NCBI RefSeq assembly: GCF_949987515.2
Contig: NC_082689.1
Location: 68,074,267-68,138,266 of the forward strand
Source: Delphinus delphis
Taxonomy: Eukaryota > Chordata > Mammalia > Artiodactyla > Delphinidae
DNA: 64,000 bases
Direction: 5' to 3'
Both the position numbers and the translations under genes were made by a program. Each line of letters starts with the position of its first letter. Position 1 is the first letter of the stretch. The notes below the pieces were generated by a model, which was given only the letters and a program-made list of their open reading frames with translations, made no database searches and had not been told where the DNA came from. Positions 45,877 through 58,752 of this stretch are shown piece by piece.

Positions 45877-48217
45877 ATTTTTAATAGAAAGAAATAGTGT
45901 GTAGCCTTTCCTTCAGTGTGAGTAAATTACATTTTTTCACATATGACCTTCATGTATTTATACTTGCAGTCTATATCATGTTTTTGTATATAAACATATT
46001 AATATTTATTTATAAGGAAGAAAACAAACAGAATATTATGGTAAAACAATTTATATTAATATACAAATATGTTGACCAATCATAGCCAGTTTCTCAATTT
46101 TCATATACAATATACTTTATTCTAGATTTTTATATCCTTCAGGATTTACTGTAAGATGGTCACTGCTTGGCCATTTCTCTCTGCCTGTATGATCTACGTT
46201 TTCTCCATTCCTTAGCTGCTGGTTGAATACTCTTATGACACCTCCAGCCTTCAAAATAGATCATTTATTTTAAAAGTTAAATATGTCATTATAAAATATT
46301 AAGAAATTCTAGGAATTGCATTTCTCAGTGATTACATGCCTCTAGTGGTGTTGCACGTCACCAGGCAGAGGGTCCAGTGATTTTTACCACCTGACAAGTG
46401 CAATAATCCCCCAGAACCGCAAGGCCTGAAGCATCTTATTGCTGTTATGAAACAGAATTTATAAATAAAAATAAGGAAAACAGCCAGAGCCATGAAATTC
46501 CTGGGCTCCACTGACATTGATATGACAGCCTATCAGAAATTTCCATTTATGCCAAGATTGCCAAACCAATAATTTTAGCAATAAAGCCTACTCCAAGAAG
46601 TATTACAATGTTTTGCCTCTAATATGTTTTTAAACACAAAGGAATTTTAAAGGTAGGTTCGTTATAATTCAGACATACAATCATTTTAATATATACAGAA
46701 AACCTCCCTGTAGACCAATTAAAAGAGCTTCCAAACAATACAGATTCTTAATTCACATAATATTATAACTCAAGCAAGTTATATTTCAACAGTTTTAGAT
46801 AAGCTGTATAAGAGTAGGAAAAAAAAGGATTAGGACAATAGTGAGATTTGAATTGCATTTTGTATTATTTCAACTACATTTTAACAGGCTTTATGACTGA
46901 AAGAGGGAATAAGAATGCAGAAGGGACAAACTTGCGTAGATTATGTTTTCATTACTTGCATTATTCCAGTTTAAAAATGTCAGTCGCTTGTCATGTTAAC
47001 TAAGAATGCATTCACTATTGTACATATTTAAAGCTGGAGTTAAACTGAGGATTTTGCAAGGGACAGATACAAAGAAGTGATTTTTCCTTCTCTCTGTATA
47101 TAAAAATAGAACTTTCAGAAATGTCATGGCTGACACATTTAGCTGCTGGACATTGAAAATCCTCTTTCTGACTCACAACCTGTGACTGGAACTCTGTCAG
47201 AGTAATCAAGAGATGTTATAGAGCACAAACAGTAGAAGAGGCTTTGCTATTTGGCCTTGTTTTTAAAGCAAAAGGGATTTAAATTTGGATTATAAATAAA
47301 CGTTTCTTATACTCATCTTTAAAATACAGAAAAAGAATTCATTGTGTAAGGTATTTGTACAGCTGATTATCTAATTCAACGAGTATTTTAGAAACATGTG
47401 GACTACTGAAACAGCATAACATGGTAAGAGAGAAACATGACTGAATAAATATGCTGAATTATTTTTCTGAGATTGCATTGCAATTAGTGATGACCATAAA
47501 GGAATACAGTGAACCTTTAAAAAACACAACCATACTTCAAAAATTGAAAGGCAATTCTTGAATAGTATTTGTCTCCTTCTGATCTCATATGTAATTAGAG
47601 TCCCTCTTTTTTCAAGAGAGATCAAGGGAATTATGGCACACATTATAATATATATTTTCCCCAGTACTCTATAAAAATTCAGAGAAGCTGGGTATTCAGG
47701 TTTTTATTATGTCTATGAACATTTTCACCAGTGCATACTTTAAGAAGGATTTTGTCGTAATTGTCAATTTTGTGAAAACAGAGTATGACTGAATAGGCAT
47801 TCACATGAATATCCATGAAATGGATGAAATAAGACAAGTTCTTAGTAAGTGTTCACAAAATTGTTCCTGATATTTTAAAATTACCATAAGGTATGTCTTC
47901 TTGATTTACCCTTACTTTCAGAAATAGCAACATCTAAACTTTTGAAGGTGAATGAATGACCTTAATATATTTAGGTTCACTGATATAGCTGATTATGTGA
48001 TACTACGATAATTTAGGGGAAGGTATTCCAAGTTTCAGTTGTTAATTGATTTAGGGTCCAAGTTTTATATATTTATACTTGTTGGAAAAGGGCATCTTTA
48101 ATGAAACTGCAGAACCTAGTCATATTCTTGCAAATGAAACAAGGTAGTTTCATTCTCCCCCACGCCATATCTCTCAAGTCTGTTGATTATAGGCCAAGCT
48201 AGGAAGTAAATGTTTGT
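45877..48217. other. AT-rich DNA, no gene or clear repeat
   Basis: Over 2.3 kb I recognise no repeat or gene. The short minus-strand frames at 46332, 47015 and 47371 have no domain. The absence of insertions might reflect constraint, but no motif supports this. Confidence 0.4.
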
Positions 48218-48400
48218 CTGGTGTTGTAGTGGAAAGAACTGTGGCTTTAGAGTTAGATTCAAATTTTGCCTCTGACAGTTATTAGTTGTGTGACCTTGGG
48301 CAAGTTACTTAATCTTTATGAGCCTAAATTTTCTCATCCTGATAATGGGGAAGATACCTAGCAGCTCATAGACTATGAGGTTTAACAAATCAGGTAGTAA
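48218..48400 (+). mobile_element. MIR SINE
   Basis: It is a clear MIR: 'gtagtggaaagaactgtggc', 'gttgtgtgaccttgggcaag', 'ttacttaatctttatgagcc', 'tctcatcctgataatgggga'. Confidence 0.9.
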
Positions 48401-48869
48401 CATGGGACTAGTACCGTGTCTGGCCTCAAAAGGGCATTTGTTAAAACAAATTATTCCTTTCTTCCTTAATTCCATTTCAAAATTTATTTTTGCCCTTTTT
48501 TGCCCAAATTGTGACATTTCCCCATGTCCACATTTCCCAGGGAGCTCATGTTTTGCCTTGATAGTCCAAGTCTATCCACATGAGCAATACTCCATTCTTC
48601 AGTTTTCCTTGAATGTATGTTCACTAGAGCATAACTATTCTCTTACCCATTCTCTCTGGTTTTATCTAAGTAGAAGCTTACTATTCTAGGAAATAACAGG
48701 CTAATGTATTTTTATTAACGTGAAGAATCACAGAATCTTAAGAGCCTGAAGGGATCTACTGAATTAGAGATCGCAATATCAAATGCCTACAGGGCTAGGC
48801 AGATGCAGTAAATGAGTAAAATGGGCTGGGTGAGTGCAGATGCATGTTCAAGACTAAAGAGTAGAGGCA
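48401..48869. other. No gene recognised
   Basis: The 104-codon frame at 48375-48689 starts in the MIR and has no domain, and it is a chance frame. No other feature is seen. Confidence 0.4.
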
Positions 48870-49031
48870 GGTGGGCGAAATGGTGAAAGGGAACAATTAT
48901 TATGGTGACAGATGGTAACTAGACTTGGGGTGATCACTTTGTAGTATGTACAAAGATCAAATTATTATGTTGAACACAGGAAACTGATATAATGTTCTAT
49001 ACCAATTTTACCTCAATAATAAAAAAAAAAC
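48870..49031 (+). mobile_element. L1 LINE 3' end
   Basis: 'cagatggtaactagacttgg', 'ggtgatcactttgtagtatg', 'ggaaactgatataatgttct' and 'ttttacctcaataataaaaa' form the 3' end of an L1M-type element ending in poly(A) at 49021-49030. It is strongly 5'-truncated. Confidence 0.85.
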
Positions 49032-49309
49032 CTGAAGAGTATAACTGAAACCAACTAAAGGGAGCTTGCATCTGTAGAGGGCAGTCACTACCCAGCTCAA
49101 GCTAAGTGTTGCCATATGGTAATTTCAGCACTGCATTGGGACAGATTTTTGAGTTAAAAGAAAAAAGGAAATTTTTATGTGAAAACTTTTAATTAAAAAT
49201 GTTATTCTTGTTTAAAAACACCAGTCTAAACCAAATATATCTACTGGCCAGATCCACACAACAGGTCGCCATTTTAGAACCTCTGTTAGATCATCTGATA
49301 CTAGTAACC

Positions 49310-49430
49310 TCATGTTCAGTTGAAGACACTGAAACCCAGAGAGTCAAGTTACTTTCCCAAGGTTAGTTGTGGCAAAACAAGGAGTATAACTCAGGTCTCT
49401 AGACCCATGGTATAAGAATGTCTGCCACAT
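49310..49430 (-). mobile_element. MIR SINE, antisense
   Basis: 'agacactgaaacccagagag', 'tcaagttactttcccaaggt' and 'tataactcaggtctctagac' are antisense MIR words in order. Confidence 0.75.
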
Positions 49431-51479
49431 TTGGTCACTTTGCTACTTCATTCCTCTCAGCATACATAATGATGTTTTGGAAGTGTATTATTTTCTTCAG
49501 CTTACAGGTGTAATATATAATGGTATTCTTTCTTTATGCTAAAGAATCATCTAGTTCACTCCCAAGTGGTGTATGTATACAGGATTTGATCAAGAAACTG
49601 ATACCTTAATATTCAAAACCAGTTTGTATAGCTCCTCCAAATATGAGTTTACCTTCCTGCTAACCTTTACTACACTCTAGAGTTATTTACAGTTTGGAAT
49701 TATTTGCCTTGAGTTTATTGTTATATTATAATGACATTTTAATATTTTAGGGCAATTTAGTATTTCACTGTGCTCAAATACATAATTTAACTCTTTGGGA
49801 TTAACTCAAAATGTTTCAGATTAGCTTATGTATATGTATAGTTCACTTGGTCAAGTTTAGACTTTCAGAAATCAGAGATTATTAAGTGCGGACATACTAC
49901 TTTGGGGAACATCAGCAGTCATTTCTGTATTATAAAAATGGAAAAGAAGTCTTTTGTTGATTTGTGCATGGAGGTTTCTATATTCAGGGTATCCCTAACC
50001 TCTAAAATCTAAAAGCTGATTAGCAGTTTGTGGGCAAATTTGAGGTAATTTTGGCATTTTTACCTTAGAGTAAATCATAACTCAAGTCTAAAATTCTATT
50101 AGGCAAATTTCTTATATTATTATACATAGCTTGGTACCAGTCGTTAAAAAAAATCTAAATTCCCTTGAGGCTTCTCATTTGAATATTTGAATTTTAATGT
50201 GGCATGCCTATATTTTCAACACTAAATTTAAACCCACCCTGGCCACATACTAATTGAATAGAACTGTCCATTCTAATTGTGGGTAATGGGGATTAGGATG
50301 CTACAAATGCAGTGTGTTGATTAGGTCACATGGTATCATTTCAGAGCTGTGAAAAATTCTTATCTTTGGTTTTGCCCTTCCCTTGAGGTGCCCAGTCTTC
50401 TCTGTGACCACAACTTGCTTCAAGATTTTTAAATGTGCTGCTAACTAAGGTGGCTGCATTTTCTGACCTTACTGGTGGGAATAAAACAGAAGTCTCTCAA
50501 GTGCTGTAGGAACTAATTAATATGCATATTATTCCAGGAAAGAATAATCTTTGTGGGAGATACACATGAAATAACTTGCTGCCATAAGGCCAAACCCACT
50601 GCTAAAACAGAAAGAGATTCTTTATTTAATTATGATATTTTACTTCTATAACTTAAAGCACTTAACATAAATTTGTAAATGTCTATGTGTGCATATATGA
50701 AGTTTTTTACCACTCTTAAATTGCCTTTCTCTGATTGATAAGCAGTGTATCAAAAATAGGCTCAGAAATTATAAAACTTCCTTAACATTTGGAGAATTTA
50801 AAAATTTACATGGGATTAAGGAGATAATTAAGGGAAACAGTTGTAGTCATTTCACTTAATTTAATGCCACAAGCACTTGTGTGATTGTAAAGAGCAAAAC
50901 ACCACTCTGTAACAGGCATAAGAAATACCATGATAATGGTCTGTCTCTGAAATTTCCTCTCTTTATTGACCTTATTCACCTAGGTTGGAAGCTGAGTTGC
51001 TTATGACACAGGCCAAACCATGAACTGATAGGCATAAAAGAGAAAACCCAGTATCAGAAGAGATTATTCATAGCTAGTAGGTGGTTAGCTAGATGAAGCA
51101 GCCAGTGTCAGGGTATAGCCAGGAATGAATACAAGGTTAGACTTTCAGTTCAAGAACAGGACTGGGCCTTAGACATTAATATGTGGCAGATTTTTGAGAC
51201 AGGAAAACTGGAATACAGCAACAGGAAAAAGACTGAGTTACTAGACTGGGGATGTAAAGTGGAAATCTGAGCCAGAGGTAAGTCAAACACCAAGTTCCTT
51301 GACTTGAAAACTACCTTGACTTGATCCTTAACCTACACACAATGTAGAAGACATATTGATTTGAGGAGTTTGAACACCTCTGTCTAATTATTGGATGACT
51401 ACTAAACTATGCAGATACACATGGGGGTGACCCATTGGACACCAGGCTAAAACTTAAAATTAGTATAAAATATACTGAA
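49431..51479. other. AT-rich DNA, no gene
   Basis: No gene or assignable repeat is recognised in about 2 kb. Confidence 0.4.
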
Positions 51480-53334
51480 TAGAGACATTGGCAGCCACAC
51501 ACTATGAGGGAAACAGGTTCCATAGATTAATTCCTGACATTCTAAAATAAACAAACACACAAAAATGAAAGAAAATATATTCAGAATGACAGTCCTCAGG
51601 AAAAAAAAAATCAAGAGTTGCTATAATATATAATCTAAAATATCTACTTTTTAAAAACATAAATAAAGAACCATGCAGAGAAAAGTATGACCCACAATTA
51701 GACAAAACAGCGACAAGTCAATAGACTGTCTCTAACAGGGCCTAGATCTTTAACAAAAATTTCAAAGCAGGTATTTTAAATATTTCAAATAGTTAAAGGA
51801 AATCATGTTTAAAGAATTGAAGGAAAATATGATAATAACTCATGACATAGGAAATCTTAATACAGAAATAGAAACATAAAAATAAATGGAAGTTCTAGAG
51901 TTGAAAAGTACAGTAATGGAAGGGTAAGATCACTAGGTAAGATCAATAGCAGATACAAGATGGCAGAAGAAAGAATAGGAGAACTTGAAGATAGATCAAT
52001 AGATGATGGATAGATCAATAGAAATAATCCAATGAAGAAAATATCGAAAATTGATTAAAGAAAATGATTAGCATCTCAGAGACCTGTAGGACAACATCAA
52101 ATATGCCAACATATGCATAATGAGAGTCCCATGAAGAGAGGAAAAAGAGAAAGATACAGGAAACATATCTGAAGAATAATGGCCAACAACCTTCTCAAAT
52201 GTGTTGTTAAACAATATACAGATTCAAGAATCCCAGTGTATTCCAATTGGGATAAAGACAAAGAGATTCGTGACCCATCATAATCAAATATTGAAAACTA
52301 AGAGAACATGGTAAGATTAATAGCTGATTTCTCATCTGAAAAACTGGAGGCAAAAAGGTAGTGTAGTGACGTTTGAAGTGTTGAAAGAAAAAAAAAAAAA
52401 TGAGAATTTGTTGCCAGTAGACCTACCTTAGAGGTCCTAAAAGAAATTCTTCAGGTGAAGAAAATTATACCAGACAGTAACTTGAATCTGCAGAAGAAAT
52501 AGTGCTGGAAAATATATGTGTAAATATTAAAAAAAAACCCAACTATATCTTTTTTTCTCTCCTTGTTTTGATTTCTCTAAAGGATATGATTGTATAAAGT
52601 AATAGTTGTAACACTCTGTTGTTAGTTTGTAACATATCTAGATGTGATAAAAAATAGCACAAAAAAGGTGGGAGGAAATGGAACTCTACTGGAACACGTT
52701 GCTATATTTTACTGGGATTAAGCCAGTGTTAAAATAGATTTTGATAAATTAAGATGCATGTTGCAACCCCTAGAGAAACCACTAAGAAAATATCTTTAAA
52801 ACAGATTAAAATATTAACAAAGGAATTAAAATCATAACACTAAAATATATTTAACACAAAAGAAGGCAGAAAAGGAAGAGAAGACTAAAGATATGATGTT
52901 ACTAAAAAACAAAAAAGTGACAAATATAAATTGTATTATATCAGTAATTACATTAAATAGAAATAGATTAAACATACCACTCAAAGTAAGAGATTGTCAG
53001 ACTGAATAATAATTGAAGAATCAACTATATGCTCTGTAAGAGACTCACTTTAGATACAGAGACATAAATAGGTTGATAGCAAAAAGATGGGAAAAGCTAT
53101 ACCTTGAAACAATAATCGTAACAGAGATGGAGTAGCTATATTAATAGCAGAAATAATAGAATTTAAGAAATATGAGAAGCAAGGACATTTCATAATAATA
53201 AGAGGGTCAACGTCAGAAATATACAAATAACCATTATAGATGTAAACACACCTAATAACAGAAACCCAAAATACATTAAGCCGAATGTGACAAAATTGAA
53301 GGAGAAATAAAACAATTAAAAAATTGTGGTTGGA

Positions 53335-53623
53335 CAGGACTTACCTGGTGGCCCAGTGGTTAAGAATCCGCTTGCCAGTGGAGGGAACGTGGGTTTGATC
53401 CCTGATCCGGGAAGATCCCACATGCTGTGGAGCAACTAAGCCTGTGAGCCTAGAGCCCATGTTCTGCAACAAGAGAAGCCACCACGATGAAAAGCATGCG
53501 CACTGCAACAAAGTAGCCCCTGCTCGCCGCAACTAGAGAATAGCCCATGTGCAGCAATGAAGACCCAATGCAGCCAAAAATAAATAAATAAATTTATAAA
53601 TGCATCCATTCTTTAAAAAAAAG
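53335..53623 (+). mobile_element. CHR-2-type SINE in L1M
   Basis: It reads 'aggacttacctggtggccca' through 'gaagacccaatgcagcc' to an (AAAT)n/A-rich tail. The 14-bp flanks AAATTGTGGTTGGA (53321-53334) and AAATTATGGTTAGA (53624-53637) differ at two positions. The body lacks one internal module relative to the 26976 copy. Confidence 0.92.
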
Positions 53624-53885
53624 AAATTATGGTTAGAAAAAATTTTGGTTGGAAGTTTCAACCTGGTGTTAAATTCTTCAGCTACTCTCAAAAAATTGTA
53701 GAGCAACTAGACAGAAAATCAGCAAGGATATAGAAGACTTGAACACTTCTGTCTACCTAACTGACCTGACAGTTTTAGAACACTTCATTCAGCATAGCAG
53801 AATACATATTTTTTTCAAATGCGCACAGGACTTTTTCCAGGATAGACCATATACTGGACCATAAAAGTTTTTTCAGTATATTTTA

Positions 53886-54418
53886 TTTATTTATTTGTTA
53901 TTTTATTATTATTATTTTTTTTTGTGGTATGCGGGCCTCTCACTGTTGTGGCCTCTCCCGTTGTGGAGCACAGGCTCCAGACGCACAGGCTTAGCGGCCA
54001 TGGCTCACGGGCCCAGCCGCTCTGCGGCATGTGGGATCTTCCCGGACCGGGGCATGAACCCATGTCCCCTGCATCGGCAGGTGGACTCTCAACCGCTGTG
54101 CCACCAGGGAAGTCCTTATTTGTTATTTTTAAATTTTATTTTTATTTTTTGGCTGTGTTGGGTCTTCGTTGCTGCCTGTGGGCTTTATCTAGTTGAAGCG
54201 AGTGGGGGCTACTCTTCGTTGGGGTGCACGGGCTTCAGTAGTTGTGGCACATGGGCTCAGTAGTTGTGGCTTGCGGGCTGTAGAGCACAGGCTCAGTAGT
54301 TGTGGTGCATGGGCTTAGTTGTTTCGCATCATGTGGTATCTTCCCAGACCAGGGCGTGAACCTGTGTCCCCTGCCTTGGCAGGTGGGTTCTTAACCACTG
54401 CGCCACCAGGGAAGTCCC
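53886..54418 (-). mobile_element. CHR-2-type SINE whose tail hosts another SINE
   Basis: The main body is 54131-54418 ('ttggctgtgttgggtcttcg' to 'gccaccagggaagtccc'). Its (ATTT)-rich tail is split: part lies at 53886-53904, left of the younger CHR SINE (53905-54115). The outer target duplication is recognisable as GTATATTTTA at 53876-53885 and 54428-54437, preceded by a T-run in both places. Confidence 0.88.
53905..54115 (-). mobile_element. CHR SINE nested in another SINE's tail
   Basis: The body runs 'tgtggtatgcgggcctctca' to 'gccaccagggaagtcc'. Its own duplication, TTATTTGTTATTTT, lies at 53891-53904 and 54116-54129, within the tail of the older CHR-2 SINE. Open frames at 53895-54263 are SINE sequence. 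Confidence 0.95.
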
Positions 54419-54856
54419 AATTTTTTGGTATATTTTAAAAGATAGACTTCATTCAAAGTATGTTTTCTGACCATAACGAAATTAAATAAGAAATCATCAA
54501 CAAAAAGAATTTTTAGGAAAATTCTAAATATTTGGAAAGTAAGCAACCCATTTCTAAATAATCCATGGACCAAAGAAGAAATCAGAAGAAAATTTAGAAA
54601 ACATGTTGAATAAAAATGGAAACATAGCATATCACAGTGTATGAATACAGGTAAAGCAGTGCTTAGAGGAAAATTACGGTTTGAAATGTCTATATTGTTA
54701 AATAAGAAAGGCCTTAAATCAATAACGTAAGCTTCCACCTTAGGATATAGAAAAAGAAGAGTAAATTGAACAGAAAATAATAAAGATCAGATTGAAATCA
54801 ATTAAAAAAAAGAAAAATAATAGAGAAAATCAGTGAAATTAAAAGTTGGTTCTTTG

Positions 54857-54963
54857 TGTGGTTGACTTCGTGCTTCCCCTGCAGGGGGCATGGGTTCAAT
54901 ACGTGGTTGGAGAACTGAAATCTGGGGTACTGCGTGGCATGGCCAAACGAAAAAAAAAAAAAA
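54857..54963 (+). mobile_element. Short CHR-type SINE, 5'-degraded
   Basis: 'cttcccctgcagggggcatg', 'ggttcaatacgtggttggag' and 'ggcatggccaaacgaaaaaa' form a diverged short CHR SINE. GTTCTTTG flanks it (54849-54856 and 54964-54971). About 25 bases of the tRNA head are missing or altered. Confidence 0.85.
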
Positions 54964-55729
54964 GTTCTTTGAAGAGTTCAACAAAATTGGTAAACCTTTA
55001 GGTAGACTGACAAAGCAAAAAAAAACCCCAAATTAGCTAAATCAGAAAAGAAAGAGTGAATATATTCACCAACCTTAGACATTAAAAGGATTGTAAGGGA
55101 ATATAATGAACAACTTTGTTGTCATTTTTAGAAGTTGACAAGCTGATTCTAAAATTTATGTGGAAACTCAGGGGACCTAGGATAGCCAAAACAATTTTGA
55201 TGAAGAAAGACAAAGCTGGAAGCCTTATATATTATCTAATTTCTAACCTTATTCTAAAACTGTAGTAATCAAGGCAGTGTGGTATTGCTATAAGATCAAT
55301 GAGACAGTGGAACAGAATTGAAAGATCAGAGATAAACCTTTACATTTATGGTCCATTGATTGTCAACAGTATTGACACTGCAATTTAATAGGAAAGTTAA
55401 GATCTTTTCAAGAAATGGTTCTAGGAAAATTTAATATCCATATGCAAAATAGATGAACTTAGGCCATTACCTCACACTATGTCTGATACGTATGTGTACA
55501 GGAGTTTAAAGGGAAAAGCAGTTCTAGTGTAGAGGTAAGATGCAAGGCTGTGGAATAAAACGTGTTGACGTGATTAGGAGCATAGTATCTGTAATTGTAG
55601 GTATGTAGAGTTAAGAGGAGTCTTGGAATGACAGATTAGGCCTGACATTATCCTAAAGGCCATGGGGAAGAACTAACCGCATAATCTCTAGCCCTGTCCT
55701 CTCCTCACACTTCAGACTAAAAAGTCTTA

Positions 55730-57145
55730 TTAGTAAGACATATCCACTTGGGATGTCCCCACACATCTTAAATTAAACATGCTCTAATTTGTTCCTAACT
55801 CTTTTCTCTGTTCTCTTTCTCAGTTGATGACCATACCATTCATCCAAGTTGCTCAAACAGAAACACCTATTCTTAATGCTTCTGTGTTTGCTTCTCCATA
55901 TCAAATCACTGAAGTTTTATTACTTTATGTTTATATATACTTCTATATTTTTTTTCTAATCTTTCTATTTCTTTACCCCTATACCTCTGCTGTCTTATAT
56001 CAGACAGTCATCTTTTCTCTGGACTACTGAAATGATCTTCAAGTCAGTTTCCTTGTTTCTAGTCTTGCCTTATTCGTTATATTTACAACATTGTTTTCAG
56101 TGAGTCATTTGAAATTCAGACCTGATCATGTCATTCCTTGATTAAATCCTTTCAACTGCTTCTCATAACCTAATGGAAATAGTTCAAGGTACTCATCCAG
56201 ACTTTCCATTTCTGACCCAGGCCTATCAAAATTTATCCCTTAATACTTTTTCAGGCTGTCTTACCAGTCCTTATTGTTTTCTTTTTTTGAATTTTATTTT
56301 TTTATTATACAGCAGGTTCTTATTAGTTATTTATTTTATACATATTGGTGTACACATGTCAATCCCAATCTCCCAGTTCATCCCACCACCACCACCCACC
56401 CCCACCCCGCTTTCCCCTCTTGGTGTCCATACGTTTGTTCTTTACATCTGTATCTCAATTTCTGCCTTGCAAACTGGTTCACCTGTACCATTTTTCTAGA
56501 TTCCACATATATGTGTTAATATACGATATTTGTTTTTCTCTTTCTGTCTTACTTCACTCTGTATGACAGTCTCTGGGTCCATCCATGTCTCTACAAATGA
56601 CTCAATTTCGTTCATTTTTATGGCTGAGTAATATTCCATTGTATATATGTACCACATTTTCTTTATTCATTCGTCTGTCGATGGGCATTTAGGTTGCTTC
56701 CATGACCTGACTATTGTAGTGCTGCAGTGAACATTGGGGTGCATGTGTCTTTGTAAATTATGGTTTTCCCTGGGTATATGCCCAGTATAGTCCTTACTGT
56801 TTTCTTACCTTATCTTGTCTTTATGCTTTTTTCAGTCTTCCCATGTCCACCGAATTTAACTCCACTCATAAGGCCAAACTCAGTACCTCCAAGGAGCTCT
56901 TTATGAACTCTGTCTCATTTGTGCTTGATTAGATGGTCTTGCTACCACACTGGACATTTAAAAAAATCATGGTTTATCTCATGTTGCATTGTAATGAACA
57001 GTTTATGTGTGTCTGTCTCCCTCTAGGTTGTGAGGCCCCTGAAAATAGGGCTGTGTTTTTCTCGCATTTGTAATCCAGAATCTACCACTATATCTGACAC
57101 ACAGGATAAACACAGAATGTGTTTATTGAATGAAATGGATGATGG
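55730..57145 (+). mobile_element. L2 LINE 3' part, interrupted by a young L1
   Basis: The L2 order is 'ttgttcctaactcttttctc', 'tctggactactgaaatgatc', 'cagacctgatcatgtcattc' and 'gaaatagttcaaggtactca'. After the L1 (56284-56788) come 'cttcccatgtccaccgaatt', 'gttgtgaggcccctgaaaat' and 'gtttattgaatgaaatggat'. The copy is non-coding and ancient. The frame at 55824-56030 is within it. Confidence 0.82.
56284..56788 (-). mobile_element. Young L1 LINE 3' end, antisense
   Basis: The plus strand has 'attatacagcaggttcttat', 'acatgtcaatcccaatctcc', 'tttatggctgagtaatattc' and 'gtatatgcccagta', in antisense L1 order, extending from the 3' UTR into the ORF2 end. The 18-bp flanks AGTCCTTATTGTTTTCTT (56266-56283) and AGTCCTTACTGTTTTCTT (56789-56806) differ at one position. 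Low divergence and clear flanks mark a relatively recent insertion into L2. Open frames at 56173-56566 are L1 antisense. Confidence 0.95.
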
Positions 57146-57599
57146 GTCAAAGTAGATAATTGCTGGTGATGTAGAGAATGGATTTGAGAGGGAGACAGCC
57201 TGAGGAAATGACATCAGTTTAAACTTGGTCCAGGTGAGGGTTAATGAGTCTCCATTTTAAAAATTTTAGCAATCAGACAAACAGAACATGTTTTGTGAAA
57301 CTTTAAAAGTTGATTATTTTTTAGTACTTTTGAACTTGACAAGACTTAACAGTGCACAATGCAAAGTAAGTTTAATAGCATGCCACAGCAAATATGATAG
57401 ATGTGAATCTGAAGCATGTCACTGTGCTTTGTTCTGAGCTCAGGACTTCAAATTATTGCCATCTCAAGTGCTAAATATCATTGTTTAGTGGCTACCAAGA
57501 GTGCTGTGTTTAGGACTTTAAAACCAGACCCAAGTTCTGTAGAGAAGATTGCCATAGTAGATAATTAATGTCTGCCATGGCTGTAGGACAGTAGTGTGC
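57146..57599. other. No gene recognised
   Basis: No clear repeat or exon is seen. Confidence 0.4.
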
Positions 57600-58310
57600 C
57601 TTCATGAGGTTAGAGGATTTCCCAAACCTGTCAGTGGCCTTTGTCTTATTCAACATTATATGAATGACTTGAAGACACAAATGGCATGCTTATCTGAATT
57701 GTAGATATTGCAAAACTAAGAAGAATACAAATATTTTGGGCAGCAGTCACATAAAAATGAATTTATAGCTGGCAACATTGCTGTATCAAAATTAAATGTA
57801 GCTGGAATAAATGTAGAATCCTACACTTGCATCAGAAAAATCTACTGTACAATTTCTGGATTTTGGAAAAGAAGAATACTTAAGAATTTGATTTAACAAC
57901 AAACGCTATAGGAGTGCATGGCATGATGAGCCAAGAACCACAATGTCCTAAGTTCTGGTTCACTCTGTGATGGCCTGACTTCACCGGGCATTTGTCCTTG
58001 AAATTTGGCATTCACTTTAAAAGGAACTTTGAGAGGAAACATGAAACCATATTAAATTGGAAAAGTTGAATGAATCTGAGTGAAAAATGGAGCATTATCA
58101 TATGGAAGATGGATTTACTTTTCCTAGATCTGAATTCTAGAGCAACATTGGACACGTGGATAGGCAAAAGGAAAGGAGACTCAGGTTTAGTTCCAAGGAT
58201 TAGAGGAGTCTGAAAATAGAATTGGCTGCCTCAAATATTTCAGGGCATCATTGGAGGTGCTCATGACAAACTAGAGAGACAGTTGCCAGGAACCCCCTGT
58301 ATTACTGGTT
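57600..58310 (+). mobile_element. CR1/L3-like LINE remnant
   Basis: The 3' part 'gaattggctgcctcaaatat', 'cattggaggtgctcatgaca' and 'agagagacagttgccagg' is the pattern seen at the 3' end of CR1/L3 LINEs ('aaTGGaACaggCTGCCTC...tcactGGAGgt.tTCAag'). Sequence upstream to 57600 ('attcaacattatatgaatga', 'cttgaagacacaaatggcat') fits the same element. The boundaries are approximate. Confidence 0.6.
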
Positions 58311-58439
58311 TCTGTGCAGAACTAGTACCGAGGTCTCTATATAACACCAACTAATTGAATTTTTCATGAGTATAGCTATGGGTATTATTGCAATGAGATG
58401 CTGGATGTGTCCTGGCTTTGCCATTAAAAAACAGTAATG

Positions 58440-58740
58440 AGAGAAATTCTTTTAAATACAAATCAGATTATATCATTTAGGTCTGTTCAAAGCCCTCCAA
58501 TGGCTTCCCATTTCATCAGAGAAAAATCCAAATCCTTTCTTGCCTTCAAGGCTTTATACCTTCTGGTCTTTATCTCTCCAATTTTATCTTCTACTTCTCC
58601 CTGCTTCATCTCCTGTTTGTCTCACATGAAATACCCACACTGACTCCTGGGCTAGTCTTCAAATATCCCACACACACTGTGACCAGAGCTTTTGTTCTAC
58701 CTGAGTATTGTTTAAAATTTTTCATTATTTGATAGCATTT
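58440..58740 (+). mobile_element. L2 LINE 3' region
   Basis: 'atacaaatcagattatatca', 'caaagccctccaatggcttc', 'ccatttcatcagagaaaaat', 'ccaaatcctttcttgccttc' is textbook L2 order. Confidence 0.85.
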
Positions 58741-58752
58741 CAGAATGCACAG

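Larger units (their letters stand above)
51480..55490 (+). pseudogene. Ancient L1M LINE: degraded ORF1 and ORF2, four SINE insertions
   Basis: The order of landmarks is that of an L1M element. ORF1 sequence lies at about 51500-52480 ('aagatggcagaagaaagaat', 'cagagacctgtaggacaaca', 'gctgatttctcatctgaaaa', 'gagaatttgttgccagtaga'). It is followed by an inter-ORF region with 'cctagagaaaccactaagaa'. Then comes the ORF2 endonuclease part ('atcagtaattacattaaata', 'tatatgctctgtaagagact', 'cactttagatacagagacat'). The later ORF2 part ends near 55490 ('ttctaaaatttatgtggaaa', 'cctaggatagccaaaacaat'). Part of the reverse transcriptase is missing between about 55030 and 55130. Stops are frequent and no frame is long. 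SINEs at 53335-53623, 53886-54418, 53905-54115 and 54857-54963 postdate it. The 3' UTR is absent. Confidence 0.88.

Noticed and set aside
48375..48689. 104-codon plus-strand frame
   Set aside because: It begins inside a MIR and shows no domain, so it is consistent with a chance frame.
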